Source: Chaetorhynchus papuensis (taxonomy: Eukaryota; Chordata; Aves; Passeriformes; Rhipiduridae). From it: a DNA stretch of 64,000 nucleotides. The notes beneath the pieces are model-generated. The model was not told where the DNA came from. It was given only the letters and a program-made list of their open reading frames with translations, and ran no database searches. Positions 12,289-23,870 of this stretch are shown here, piece after piece; the stretch's first letter is position 1; every line of letters begins with the position of its first letter. The stretch lies in assembly GCA_013396525.1 (NCBI GenBank), contig VWYX01000082.1, positions 823,573 to 887,572 on the forward strand, given 5' to 3'. Both the position numbers and the translations under genes were made by a program.

Positions 12289-12316
12289 ATTGTCCCAAGG
12301 ACAATAAGGCTTTATT
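12289..12316. repeat. Two overlapping short palindromes
   Basis: ATTGTCC-CAA-GGACAAT (12289-12305) is a perfect inverted repeat. Its right arm overlaps a second one, CAATAA-GGCT-TTATTG. ACAAT and CAATAA resemble SOX and CDX/HOX core motifs, so this may be a dimeric factor site; that is inference. Confidence 0.45.
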
Positions 12317-12407
12317 GCAAGGCTGGTATGAGATCCCTGCTTCAAAAAACTACAAGACTTGGAGGTGTGTGAGCTCTTAATTGCCTACCTCTGATAAACT
12401 GGCAGTG

Positions 12408-12434
12408 AAAAAAAAAAAAAAAAAAGAAGAAAAA
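12408..12434. repeat. Poly(A) tract
   Basis: Eighteen consecutive A then an A-rich tail. No retroposon body was recognised upstream. Confidence 0.9.
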
Positions 12435-15400
12435 CCCCATTCAGCCATGAATTAGCCTGGATCAAGTCCACTTGCTAATCAGAGTTTAATGAGGATGCTG
12501 CTGGTCTTAACATATTCAAAATGATCAAAACTGCTCTGGCTTCAAGTTTGTGCAAGTTAGTATTTCCTCTCTGCTGTCACTTCTGCACACAAGCTGTCAT
12601 GAATCTTTAGAGAACGTAATTATGTCTGGGACAGGCATGCTAGGGAGAGTGGGAGAGTACGTACCTCAGAGGGAGTGAAAACATAAGGCTGAGAGTTATT
12701 CTGCTAATTCATTCCCATATCATCCAAATTGTCTACGCCTCAGCTGCTGGAACAAAGACCCCGATTTGCTCATTGTTAATCAGACCCATAAAGTTTGGAT
12801 ATATAGTTGGATTTCCAATAGTGTATCGCAGTCAGGCTTTATCTGCCCTTGCTGTCGAGGAATCCATAGGATAGTTGTGTATGAGGGCCCCAGGGTTCAA
12901 GAATCACAGGTCACGCTATTGGCAACCACAGCTGCCATTTGCTGCTTAAAAAGACCAAAAGTCATACGAATATAGCCACTGTGCCAGAGAACTCAATGTG
13001 TGATATTAGGAGATGCTTTGACTTTTGTTGGCTACGCTGAAGTTAATGAGTTAGCTCACTTCAGTAGCTACGTCACTGAAAGCTATGCCTTTGTGTGTGC
13101 AGTGAGCTCCAGAGCACTGGCAGAAGGAAGTGGGCACTGGCAGGTACCCTTTTGATCCTCATTCCTCATTCCCATCCTACTGCTTTAAACTAGATGCTAT
13201 AAAGGTGCCAAATTAAAAAAAAAAAACAACCTGAACAAAGAACAAGAACTCAATATTTTGATACCTTCTATTTATGGGCTTGATTTGGGATGTGGGACTG
13301 AGCACATGAGGCTATTAAAGCTTTTACATAAACCTTTCTGGTTTCTTTAAAAAACAGTCATGTTCTACCCAGAGCAGTATGTGACACACTATGAGAAAAA
13401 AAGTACCACATCTTCTGTTGGCCTACACGATTAGGGCCATATGGTTTGATCGGACACTGCTGATGAGCAAAGATGCTGTTGAGTACAGTTACATTGGGTC
13501 ATGTATACACTGTCTTGCGCTCAAAGTTTGTTTTATTCCCAGCCTACTCTCCACAGTCTAATGAATTTTACAAACTGTCTATGACTGTGAACTTTGTATA
13601 CTGCAAAGAATGTGTTACACACAGCCTGATCCATCTTACCCTGATTTTATACTGCATTGAATTCAGTGTAACAGCTCATGATTTGCAGCAATGTGAATGA
13701 GAGGAAAATCAGCTGTGGGAGACCACAGGTGTCTTTCTAACACTCAGATTTTTCTTGAGTATTGTGTAAAAATTGCATTAATCATGTTTCCTGTCTGCCT
13801 TTGTAGAACAACCCTTCAAGATATCAGGGAAAGAATGAATTTACTATCATATGCAATAATTCTTGAGGGTTTTGTTTGTTTGGTTGGTTTTGTTTGGTTT
13901 TGGGTTTTTTTGGTACTTTTGTTTAGAGAGAATATTTTCATGACTTTTGGTGCTGTGGCCTTACAAAATCCAACACTGCTATTGGTTGAAAGCAATATGT
14001 TGAGGCAGGATATTTTTCATTTCGTGTTGGAACTATATGTAAAATGTACATAAATGAAACTGATTCCAAGTTTTCTTACCCTTGGCATTCATGCCATCCA
14101 TTATGCAGTTAGAAGATTTCAAGGTGGTTTTTTTTGCTATGATATCGGAGAGGTAAATCAACAACCCAAAGCTTTTTTTCCCCCCTCTAAAAACTAGAGG
14201 AATAATATCAATGTTGCAGCAACTTAGTTGTGTATTTGTAAAGCACTAATGTCTGATGTTAAGGAAGGCAGTATTTGTATTGAGAAGAGATATTTGAAAA
14301 ATTAAAACTTGCTCAGTAATTAAAAATTGCCTTGGTTAAACAGTTTTTATAGACATTAACATTTTTAATCAAAAGTCACTTTTAATCAAATGGCCATTGT
14401 CCAAGAGAACTGCAAGTCAATATCCCATTGTGGTCTCTCTGAAAAAGGCATTGTCTTCAAAGAATATTTATGCAAGCATGGTCCTATACTACAGAAGTGC
14501 AGTATAAATGCAATTTAATGTTATTTTACTCTGTCACAAATAATGTTTTAGAGCAGCATGGGAACTGAGAAGAGGGTAGGCAGGGAGAGGTTATACTGTA
14601 TATATGTATACCAGCATATATTTCATGCTTTGAAGTATAAGATTTTTAGAAACTCTTTGCAAAATCTTTGTAACCTGGATTGTTTCTGTAATACTTCTAT
14701 TCTAGCTGTAAACTTTCATCAGCTTTAATCTCTGACATGCTGGAATACCAGAATTTCTTGAGCTAACTAGTTACAGCTTCATTTTTTGAGTTTTGACATA
14801 GTTTATTATTCAGTTTTCCTCCTCTCTCTTTTTACTAAGAGGTACAGCTTATCTGAGAATCTACATAATAGAAACATTTTATGACTAGATATTGCAAGAA
14901 AATATGTTCATATAATCTTAATATATCAGGATCTTTTTGAAACAGCACATACTTCATGCACCATTTAGAAGCAATAATCTTCTTCCCAGAAAGAAGTGAT
15001 CATATTTGGTAATTGAGCTTTGATAAAGAGGCCTAGGTAAGCCCAGCCAGACATGAAATATTTCATATTTGTGTTTAAGAATGCTGAAATGTTCCATCTG
15101 GATGAAAAATTTTTAACTGAAACATTTAGACATTTCCAGAATATTTTCTTGACATTTTCAAAATGAAATGTTTTGATATTTCTGAATCAATCTTTTATCT
15201 GCTTTTCATTCTATACATTGCTTTGCCATTTTGACATTTTGTTTCAGTTCAGGACAAACCCAAATATTAAAACATCCCTGCAGTAAGAAATTCAGTTTTG
15301 GACCATGTCTGCTTCTGATAATGAACTACATATAAATTTGTTCAAGATGTTATGAATCTAAAAAACAGTTCTTATTTTATCCAAATTACAGGGAAAACTT

Positions 15401-18400
15401 GCCGATGACTTTAAAAGTCCTCTGCAAGATAATATAGAATCCTTTTGTTCCAGAGTAATCTGCCAGAATGGAAAATATATAATACATGATATGTACAATA
15501 ATATACAGTACATTTCTAGAAAGTAATAGCCATAAAATAAGATTTATAAGACAAATTATTCAGGCAGTACAGGGTCACAGTAAGGCTGAGTGTTTATATT
15601 ACAGCTAAAAATATTACTAATAACTGTAGCAGGTCAGTGTATGTTTTCAAATCTAAATTATTATCACACCAATCTAGTTATAGAAGGCTTAAACTTTTCT
15701 ATGTGTTGCCCAGTTCAGACTTGATTCTCGTGTCTTTCTGCAGATGTGCTGTTTACTTGGAGACAGAGACATCTGATGCAAAGCCATCACTAGAAGCATT
15801 GGGCCTTAGTGCATTTTTATTTGCCCCAGCATTCAGGATTAATTTCCACTGGAGCCAGTGTAACAGAATTTAGCTCCCAATATGGCTTTTTGCATTTGTC
15901 CCGTGCATGGAGGCAGCTCTAGCCACCGTAGCTGAGCATGCTCAATGTATGGATGTGTCCTATCATGAAGGAAAGAGGAACAGTTGGGCCACTATCATTT
16001 CAGCTGTTTTGAGCTGCAGGCTGGAACAAAGGAGCTCTATGAAAAATCTGAGTGTCAAAGCAGCCACAGGGCTGCCGTGGCTATCTGCGGGAGACTGCGG
16101 CAGCCTGGAATTTGTGACATGAAAAAGGCAGTGCAAAGAATGCTTGAACTCCTGGGCGGTGCAGGAGGTAATTTAATATCACCCCATTGGCATAGAATAA
16201 ATGTGAATGAGGGAGAAAAGAGGCCCACAGTTTACAATAGGCTCAGTAATACTGCATGCATTTTGAGCAGGCGCAAAAGAACAGCACAACAAATGCTTCT
16301 AGAAGGTTCCTAAAAAGCAGCCTTTCTGCTTAGATAATTTTTCAAGGACTTGGTATGCAGGACTGAAACAACATTTTAAAAGGGAAATTTCCAAGTCACG
16401 AACTTCTTCTTTGAAGGAGTTCCCAGTTCCTTCAAAACTGAGAAAGGGTTTGTGTTCATTTCAAGTTTTGGGTGAAAATTTGGGTCAAGTTTCAAGATGG
16501 TTTCTCGACCTCTAATTACTATTATTAGCACTCCTAAATGGTCTCTTTAGAAAATCCCTTGACTAAGGAGGGCTGGAGTGAGCTAATGAGTATGAGAGTG
16601 AGAAGAAGGTCCTTGTTTGAATTTTAAATACTCCAGCTCACTAATTGGGCACTATGGAGAATGCTTCTTTTGGTATAGAGGGAGTTCAGGGGCAGGTGGG
16701 AATAAGAACAATATTTTTTAGACCTGTCACTTTAAAATATACCCACTGCTGCTTTGACGTGGCACCACATGAATTTTTAAGCAACAATAAGTAACCTTAT
16801 CCTCCCTTTAGGCACTTGCAGAACTTACTTATTTTTGTTTTTAAAAATGAGCTGGGCAAGGTTTTCCAAGGTCTCATGGCTTTAATAAAGAATAACATTC
16901 TTTGATGATCCTGGCAACGGGCATCTTTTCTTTTCCAAATAAAAATGAAGAGGCAGAGAGCCTTGTGCCTACAGGTCTGTTATATGTTAGACCAGTAGAG
17001 TTCCCACTGACAGTACTGTTCCAATTGGACACTCTTCCTGTCTTTTTATATTTTTGTTTTCCATTTTTTTCCCCATAAATGTATTTCTTTACGTTGTTCC
17101 CATCATTGCATGCATCGTTTCTACCCTCAGGACCTACGCTGATTTCTTTTCTCAGAGGACCTGCAGCTGTGGCAGTCTTATCCAACATGAAGACATCTTT
17201 TTTTTTTGGCAAAAGAAATTTGTTTTAGTGATCACCATCTAAACACAGCTAACACAAACTCTATATTTTTTCTGCTAAAAAAAAAAAAAGGATGGGGAAT
17301 GAACTTAAAGTACACGTATTTATTCTTTTTGCCTGCAGGACCTGGAAAAATGCTAATGTAAAAATTTTTGAGTCCATGATGAACTTAGAAATTGTGTGGA
17401 CTCATGCATAGGCCCATGAAAACTCTGCAGATTGGGCTGTACCCAGTATTTCAGAAGGCACTTCCAAGTTACAAACAATAGAGAATAAAAGTTACTCCTT
17501 ATCTCCAGAAACATTTTCTTCTTTCTATAAGCCAAGGAATCCAATGAATTGAAATATTTCATTTTGACTGATTTTTGGCCAATTACATTTTCTTTTACAA
17601 TTCCATATATATAGTCAATTTAATCCATGTGAAGCTATGCAAAGTTTAAGAATTAATTGGGGTCAACCCAAACTTTCCCTGGTGTATAATGTTTTTGCTT
17701 CTCAGTTGCAGAGAGAATTGAATACCACAGTTCTGTGGTGACAGATTAGTTGGATATTTATGTCTGACAATTTACTGAAGTGAATTGCACACTCATTTCT
17801 CACCTTACACATATGCCTCTGAAATCCTTATTGTTACTCTACTGATGAGATAAAGAAAGCCTTATTTATATTTGAAAAATTTGCTTTTGTCTCTGCAAAG
17901 CTTTAGCATCAATGCAAGGCAATTTTGCTCCTGCTTTTGTGTTTATACAGGCTGATGAAAATCTGTTAAAGATCTGTTAAAGATGCAGACATCATGATTT
18001 TACAAAATAGTACTGACAAGAATTATCTAAGTTAATCTAAACTGTCTCAGAAATGGTCAAAAAATGGTGATATATTTTACAATTGATATATTACTACACT
18101 GTGTGTCATGGCCCAGTCCTGTAATGGACTTTCCAAGGCACCTTGGCACATCCTGTCAGACTGCATAAAACTGAAAAATCGAAATACTGCTTTCCTCCCA
18201 TTCCTGCAAAGCAGGATCTCTCAGTTACACGGTTTTGCTGACTTTGTGCTGACATTTTGACTTACCTGGGGAAAGATAGCACAAATAAGGACTAAGAGGA
18301 GAGTCTGCTTCTTGTGTTTGCTCTTACAAAATGTTTTATAATACACTGCACAGAGTACTTCTTAATTTTTGTTGTTTGCATTTAAATTGCACTGGAGGAA

Positions 18401-19448
18401 GAATCTGACTGGAGTAAAAATGAAAACAGAGGTGAGCATGATTCTACACTAGAAAAAGACTCTCATTCCACCTCTCAGCTCTCTAGAGATGTCTTTGCTT
18501 GCTTTTCCCATTTTCTGGGCAGGCTTCACTCTGGTCCTTGGGCAAAGGGAGGCAACTGCTTCCAACATCTAAAGGACAGGAAGACTCTGAAAGAAGTTCA
18601 AGGTGCCATGCTTGCATTCTGCCTAAAGATTATGAATAGATTTGATCAGGGCATGGGGTGGAAATAAGTAAGAAAAGCTGGCAGCTGCTTTCTACATGAG
18701 CTGTGCAGTCAACCTCTTGGAACGAATTTCAACAGCTTCAGACTAGGTTACCTAAATTTATTCCCTCTTTTAATCAGGTTTAAATAAAAGCAGATTTCTG
18801 TTTCTCCTTCCCTGTTTGCTTGACATCCCAAGGCAATACTGACTGTGGGAAGCCAGGCACATAACAAGGGGGATACATGGGACATATGGAAATGGTTTTC
18901 GTTGGTGATGGACATGTGGCTCTTCTCCTTAGACCCACCGTGACATCAGTAGTTCAAAATTAAGTTGGGCACCAGAAATGGACCATGAAGTAATCGAAAA
19001 CTTCTCATTTAACATTCAGATTCCTACAAATTCCATATGCACACAACATGTCTTTTTCTTTGTGGTCTTGTGCACATACTTATAAGCCTGCAAGGAGAAG
19101 GTTTAAGGATCTGGTCAAAACTCACCAACCTCAGGTTTGCCAATAATACGTACAGGTTAGAAGGAAGGATGTGGATGACTTTTCGTAAATGTTCATCTAG
19201 TTTACAATCTTTGAGTTGAACAGGAGTTCTCGTGCTTCTTCTGGTGTAGAGCTTCCACTCAAGAAGCTCTGCTCATGCCCTTGTCACCCCAGCCAAATTC
19301 AGAGGCCCAAGAGTATTCAAAGATAGTTGCCTTAATTGGTTAATGAGTTCAGAGCCAAGCACATGTTTGTGCAGCTTCCTTACCCTTGAGGAAGCCTGGC
19401 TAGAAGTGGCTCTACTAGCTGTGCTCTATTACTTTAATCCTTCTTAAT

Positions 19449-19488
19449 CCTGGTTCCGTGGGGTCCCGCGTGCCCCCACAGAACCAGG
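19449..19488. repeat. 15-bp hairpin with 10-nt loop at LTR 3' end
   Basis: Arms 19449-19463 and 19474-19488 pair at 14 of 15 positions, with one C/T difference that becomes a wobble pair in RNA on one strand. The loop is TCCCGCGTGC. Stem-loops near the R/U5 region are common in retroviral transcripts. Confidence 0.8.
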
Positions 19489-19748
19489 TAGGATAAGTAA
19501 TATGTCAGTAGTAAAAGAGTCAGGAAGGGTACTGCTTTCATCCCGGCAGAGCATGGATTTATTTAACCATCTGTCCTCTCCAGAATCCCCAAGCAAATAC
19601 GAGAACAAAGGGAAATTCTTCGGTTTTCCCGGGCTCCAAAGAGGCGGGGTTAAGGGAACGGGAACCAATAGGACAGCTCTGAGGGAGTGGTGGAAGGCCA
19701 AGGCTAACAACCAATGGGAGAAGCTGAACGGGCACACTGACTACCACA
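19451..19748 (-). mobile_element. Compact LTR-like element, minus strand
   Basis: Read on the minus strand this segment runs TGTGGTAGTCAGTGTGCCCG ... GGGACCCCACGGAACCA, giving TG...CA ends. On the sense (minus) strand it has two ATTGG boxes (plus-strand CCAAT at 19665-19669 and 19711-19715), a GC box (GGCGGGG, plus strand 19644-19650) and an AATAAA signal (plus-strand TTTATT at 19558-19563), in the order expected for U3 then R. A strong hairpin occupies the 3' end. CpGs are retained, suggesting a fairly recent insertion. The exact family is not recognised, the ends could be shifted by about 10 bp, and I see no target-site duplication. Confidence 0.65.
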
Positions 19749-20574
19749 GTACTCCTCCATAGAAAGTCAGGCTTCAGCTCTCCTGCATCATATTAAAAAT
19801 ATGCAAGGTCTTGGTTATGTTCATATTTCAGAGATTCTCAGTGCTACTTAAGCACCTAGACAAGAAACCCTTGACCATCACAAGATCTGTTGACAAAAAG
19901 GATAGGTATTGAGAAGATCAATACTTAAGGTTCAACTTCTAAAATCTGACCCAGAATTGTTCTAAAAAAATTTTGAGTATTTCAAAATACATATACTTAC
20001 ATCCATGGCTATGTACCACAGACAGGCATTCTCTTGGGCAAAGGCTCTAGTTGGTTTTGGGGTAAAAAGATGGGCCTCTACTTAATACTAATAACTTCAG
20101 CCCTAAGTGTGTGGACTGTCAGCAAGCATATAGTATATACCTGCACATCCTGCAACAACAGCTGAATTCTTTCTGCCTGGCTAGCATACATAGGGCAGCT
20201 TGAAGGATGAACTCTACCAAATGCAGAAGCAGTGTTTCTCGTAAATACAGTTCTTCAGCTTGACCATATGATTTCAAAACAGCAGCAGGGCCCTGCATCT
20301 TGCCAGCTTCTCACTGGAACGGTCCAAAGTCTCAGGCTCTGGATGTAAGGAATAGGCCTGTGCACCTGTTGCTGGGTATCTGTATGCATGCATGCCCTGA
20401 TTACCTATGCAGATAATTATGTAGAAGCTCTATTATTACCCTGTTAAACAAAAATCCAGCCTTCGGGGCCTCTGGTGTGCCTCTGCAGGCATGGAGTGGT
20501 AGAAAAGCCATTGTAAAATCATACTTCAGAAGTAGTTTTTCAGAACCGAGTTGTGGAATATACACAGTGATTTA

Positions 20575-20645
20575 GATAGAAAGAAAGAAAGCAAAAAAAA
20601 GGAAAATAATAAAAAAGAGTGAAAAAATATAGTAAAAAAAGAGAA
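20575..20645. repeat. A/G-rich low-complexity tract
   Basis: Purine-only stretch of GAAA- and A-rich units. It creates the very hydrophobic, F-rich frame on the opposite strand, which is not a real gene. Confidence 0.8.
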
Positions 20646-21176
20646 ATCCTGTGTATGTGGATGTTGCTTTCAGAAACAAGAGACATCTGTTTGGGAAATG
20701 AAATCTGTCCAAAGAAATGAGGAGGGGGAGGAGGAAAAGGTGAAACATTGCCAATGAAACAGAAGAAAATCTCAAACTTTCCCACAGAAGTCTTAATCAA
20801 ACCAACACAGATACAGAGGAGTTAAGAACAAGGGATTTATTTCCAAAAAGGAGCCAAGACAAAGACTGCCAGACAGAAAAAAAAGAGTCATTAGCACTGC
20901 AGGAGTCAGAAATGATGGTAACCAGCATCATCCAGCAGGTCTGGTTACATTTCTGTTACTTTTCACTTTTTATGTGGAGAGCTGTAGCAGGCCCCAAGTG
21001 TCAAAATTATCTTTTATCTAGATCATCTTCAGTGGTCATTCCTCCTGTGAGGCAGATCCTGCCTCCCCTTTGGCTGATTTGTGAAGTTCCCAAGGTAAAA
21101 AAAGCAGCATAAAACTGTTAGCTCTGACCCCAGATTGTTGTCCCTCTGTGGTACTGTCACCTTATCAGCCTCTCCC

Positions 21177-21225
21177 CAATCATCCACAGTGGTGGGGGAT
21201 GATTGTTCTCATCCACAGTGAGAAC
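21177..21225. repeat. Twin adjacent hairpins sharing a loop motif
   Basis: CAATCATCC (21177-21185) pairs with GGATGATTG (21197-21205). GTTCTCA (21205-21211) pairs with TGAGAAC (21219-21225). Both loops hold the same CATCCACAGTG word. Both stems are perfect. Function unknown. Confidence 0.6.
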
Positions 21226-22135
21226 TTGTCTTAGAGAGATGGATGTTTTCAGGCTCTATTCTTACCTAGCAATCCCAGGCTGTCAAAGCAACCCTGTGGA
21301 ACTGTCGGACAGCATAAAATCGATCAGCCTCCACATAATTTGTGTGACGTGAGCCAGCCTGGTTTCTGTACTGGCATGGGAGCAGTATGTGGTAACAACA
21401 CCCTTATTCCCAGTCCACCTAAATTGTGCCAGATGCAGTTCAGCTTCAGAGTCAGAATCCACAGGTTACTGCTATGGTAGAAACAGTAAATTGGAAATTT
21501 AGTGCCTAACAAACATCCTCTGGATTTTTGTTTCTATTATGCAGCAAGTTCCCTGTTATACTGACAGAAAGCTGACTGCCATAACAAATCTCCAGCACAG
21601 TGCAATTTAGTTATCCTGTTGTTGCTTTTAGTAGTGAGGATTTTATAGGCATTCCTGTGAAAACCCCACCTGCTGTGGGGTTGCTTTCTTCTTCATAGAT
21701 CCACAATCTGGCTCCCTTTTGACTGAATTACTAGGCTTCAAAGAAGAAATGCACAGTAGAGTATAAAGAGCCAGGAATCATAGTGACAGAGAAAGCAATT
21801 GGTCTTATGGGTGCATTGTAATACATTTCTTTATTAAGAGTAATAGTGTTTAGAAGAACATATTTTTTTTTTTTTAGGAATAGGCTGTTTTTTAATATCC
21901 TTCATAAAATAACCTAAAAGAATGCAAAGGCTCCATAACTTTAGCTTTTTGTTTTGTATAATTTGAGGTGCCAAACAATTCAAAATATACATTGTCATCA
22001 TCACAAGGCATATAAAGTGGGGGTGGCGAAGACTGCAGAGAATCTTAAGTCCTGATTCAGACTCCATTGCTGACCAGATCAGAATCTGGCAGGAATAAAA
22101 CTTTCAGAACTTCTTGGAAAATGAAATCTCAAGTC

Positions 22136-22393
22136 ATAAGTAACACAAGGAAAAAAACCAACCAAACAAGCAAACAAAAAACAACGGCAAATGAGAAAAA
22201 TATGGGGAAAATTCCAGTCTCTATCCCTGCTCATGGCATTCCTGCTTGCAAAAACATTTTTCATTCCTTTCAGTAGAGAAGCATTTAGAGTGTACAAAGC
22301 TTACATTAATCATGAAAATCACCTTAAGGCAAAAAAAGAAAAAAAAAAGTGGGGGGGGAAGAGTAAAAATAACTTAGGTTTTTTTTTTTATAT
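22136..22393. repeat. A-rich and CAAA-type low-complexity cluster
   Basis: A CAAA/ACCA-type stretch at 22136-22190, then A runs, an 8-G run and a T run between about 22328 and 22393. These are separated by ordinary sequence. Confidence 0.65.
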
Positions 22394-23056
22394 AAGGCAC
22401 GAAACACAAATGGAGATTTTTTTCTTCAAACAGAGCTTAGCAAAAATCATGCCAGAATTTCAAAATTTGTCCCTATAAAAATAAGCTATTATTATTATGA
22501 TCACATTATTAACATTAATCCAAACAAGCTGCATAAACTAGCATTCTGATTTAACCCACATCAAGGCTGATATTAGGATCCAGGACCCAAACATCATTCA
22601 TGACACTTTTCAACCCTTTTCAATCACAGCCTGGGTGTAAGTGGTAATCTGCTCTGAGATCTGTTAATAACACGCCATATTGTGAGTATATTTGCTCCAA
22701 AGTACTGGTAATCATAATACTGCCTAGATCCAATGTATCACTTTTCTTCCTTAGAAGAACTTTGGAAAGAACCACACATATTTGGTGCTTTTAACTCAGT
22801 TGTTACGTTTGAAACTGCAAAGCAGTCACGTGAACTGAATTACTGATGGAAAGATCATGTATTTTAATTTTTGGAGAAATAGTAGCTAAACTGCTGTGTG
22901 TTTCTTTTCCTCTGCAGTGTTAATTCTGCACTTTCTCTCTTTTTTTACATTTGAGACAGAGGATTATCATGGCTCACTTAGGCTGTGTTGTTCAAAGCAA
23001 ACTCAACTGTTTTGTGTTCTCATTAGGGAAGGATACATGCCTGAAAGAAAATATGT

Positions 23057-23789
23057 CATCCAGAAGGACCTGAACAAGCTCGAGAAGTGGGCCATTGGGA
23101 ATATCCTGAGGTTTAACAAGACCAAATGCAAGGTTCTGCACCTGGATGGAGACAACCCCCAGTACCAACACAGGCTGGGGGATGAACAGATGGAGAGCAG
23201 CCCTGGGGAGAAGGACTTGGGGGTGCTGGTGGGTGAGAGGCTGGACATGACCCAGCCATGGGCACTCCCAGCCCAGAGAGCCAAACGTGTCCTGGGCTGC
23301 ATCCAAAGCAGCGTGGGCAGCAGGGGAGGGAGGGGATTCTGCCCCTCTGCTCTGCTCTGCTGAGACCCCACCTGGAACAGGGCATCCAGCTCTGGGGTCC
23401 CAGCACAGGAAGGACAGGGACCTGTGAGAGTGAGTCCAGAGGAGGCTACCAAGATGATCAGAGTGATGGAGCACCTCTCCTTTGAGGAAAGAACTGGATT
23501 GTTCAGCCTGGAGAAGAGAAGGCTGTGGGGTGACCTAACTGCAGCCTTCCAGTACCTGAAGGGAGCCTACAAGAAAAATGGAGCGAGACTTTTTACAATA
23601 GCATGTAGTGATAGCACAAGGGGAAATGGCTTCAAACTAAAAGAGAGTAGGCTTAGATTAGATGTTAGGAAGAAATTCTTAACTGTGAGGGTGGTGAGGC
23701 ACAAGAACAGGTTGCCCAGATTTGTGGGTGCCCCATCCTTGGAGGAGTTCAAGGCCAGGCTGGATGAAACTCTGAGCAACATGGTCTAG
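23057..23789 (+). pseudogene. CR1 ORF2 C-terminal remnant
   Basis: Plus-strand frame to 23363 gives the CR1 C-terminal motifs (KDLNKLEKWA, TKCKVLHLD, EKDLGVLVGERLDM, RVLGCIQ). It stops early and resumes in another frame at 23424-23789 with the terminal LRLDVRKKFLTVRVVRHKN segment. The frameshift and missing reverse transcriptase make it non-functional. The roughly 50 codons before 23057 in the first frame are flanking DNA. Confidence 0.88.
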
Positions 23790-23870
23790 TGGAAGGTGTA
23801 CCTGCCCATGGTAGGGGGTTCTATGATCTTTAAGGTCCCTTCCAACCAAAACTGTTCTGTGATTCTAGGA
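23057..23870 (+). mobile_element. CR1 LINE, 5'-truncated, plus strand
   Basis: Starts inside ORF2 at about 23057 (catccagaaggacctgaac) and ends at about 23870 with the canonical CR1 3' end, including 'ggtcccttccaacc' and a tail of octamer type (ctgtgattctagg). Its interior matches the usual CR1 consensus closely, so it is younger-looking than the copy at 53.9 kb. It lies on the strand opposite to the two copies near the window start. Confidence 0.95.

Larger units (their letters stand above)
9319..19450. other. About 10 kb of unassigned non-coding sequence
   Basis: AT-rich DNA without recognisable LINE, LTR or SINE copies, unusual for its length in this window. Open frames are short and resemble nothing I know. 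Parts such as 11.9-13.1 kb and 15.9-16.3 kb keep scattered CpGs and balanced composition, as conserved non-coding elements often do, but I cannot test conservation. Homopolymers occur at 13215-13226 and 17277-17289, and a T/G-rich stretch at about 13868-13925. Confidence 0.45.
19749..23056. other. Unassigned non-coding sequence
   Basis: AT-rich DNA with no recognisable gene. It contains A-rich tracts and a pair of short hairpins, listed separately. The 3' part directly precedes a CR1 and supplies the first codons of a chance frame that reads into it. Confidence 0.5.

Noticed and set aside
20540..20800. Hydrophobic, F-rich minus-strand frame resembling membrane segments
   Set aside because: Produced by the A/G-rich low-complexity tract on the opposite strand.
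22896..23363. 155-codon plus-strand open frame
   Set aside because: Its second half is CR1 ORF2 and its first half is unrelated flanking DNA, so it is a chance fusion.
23003..23474. Long minus-strand frames opposite the plus-strand CR1
   Set aside because: Shadows of the CR1 coding strand.
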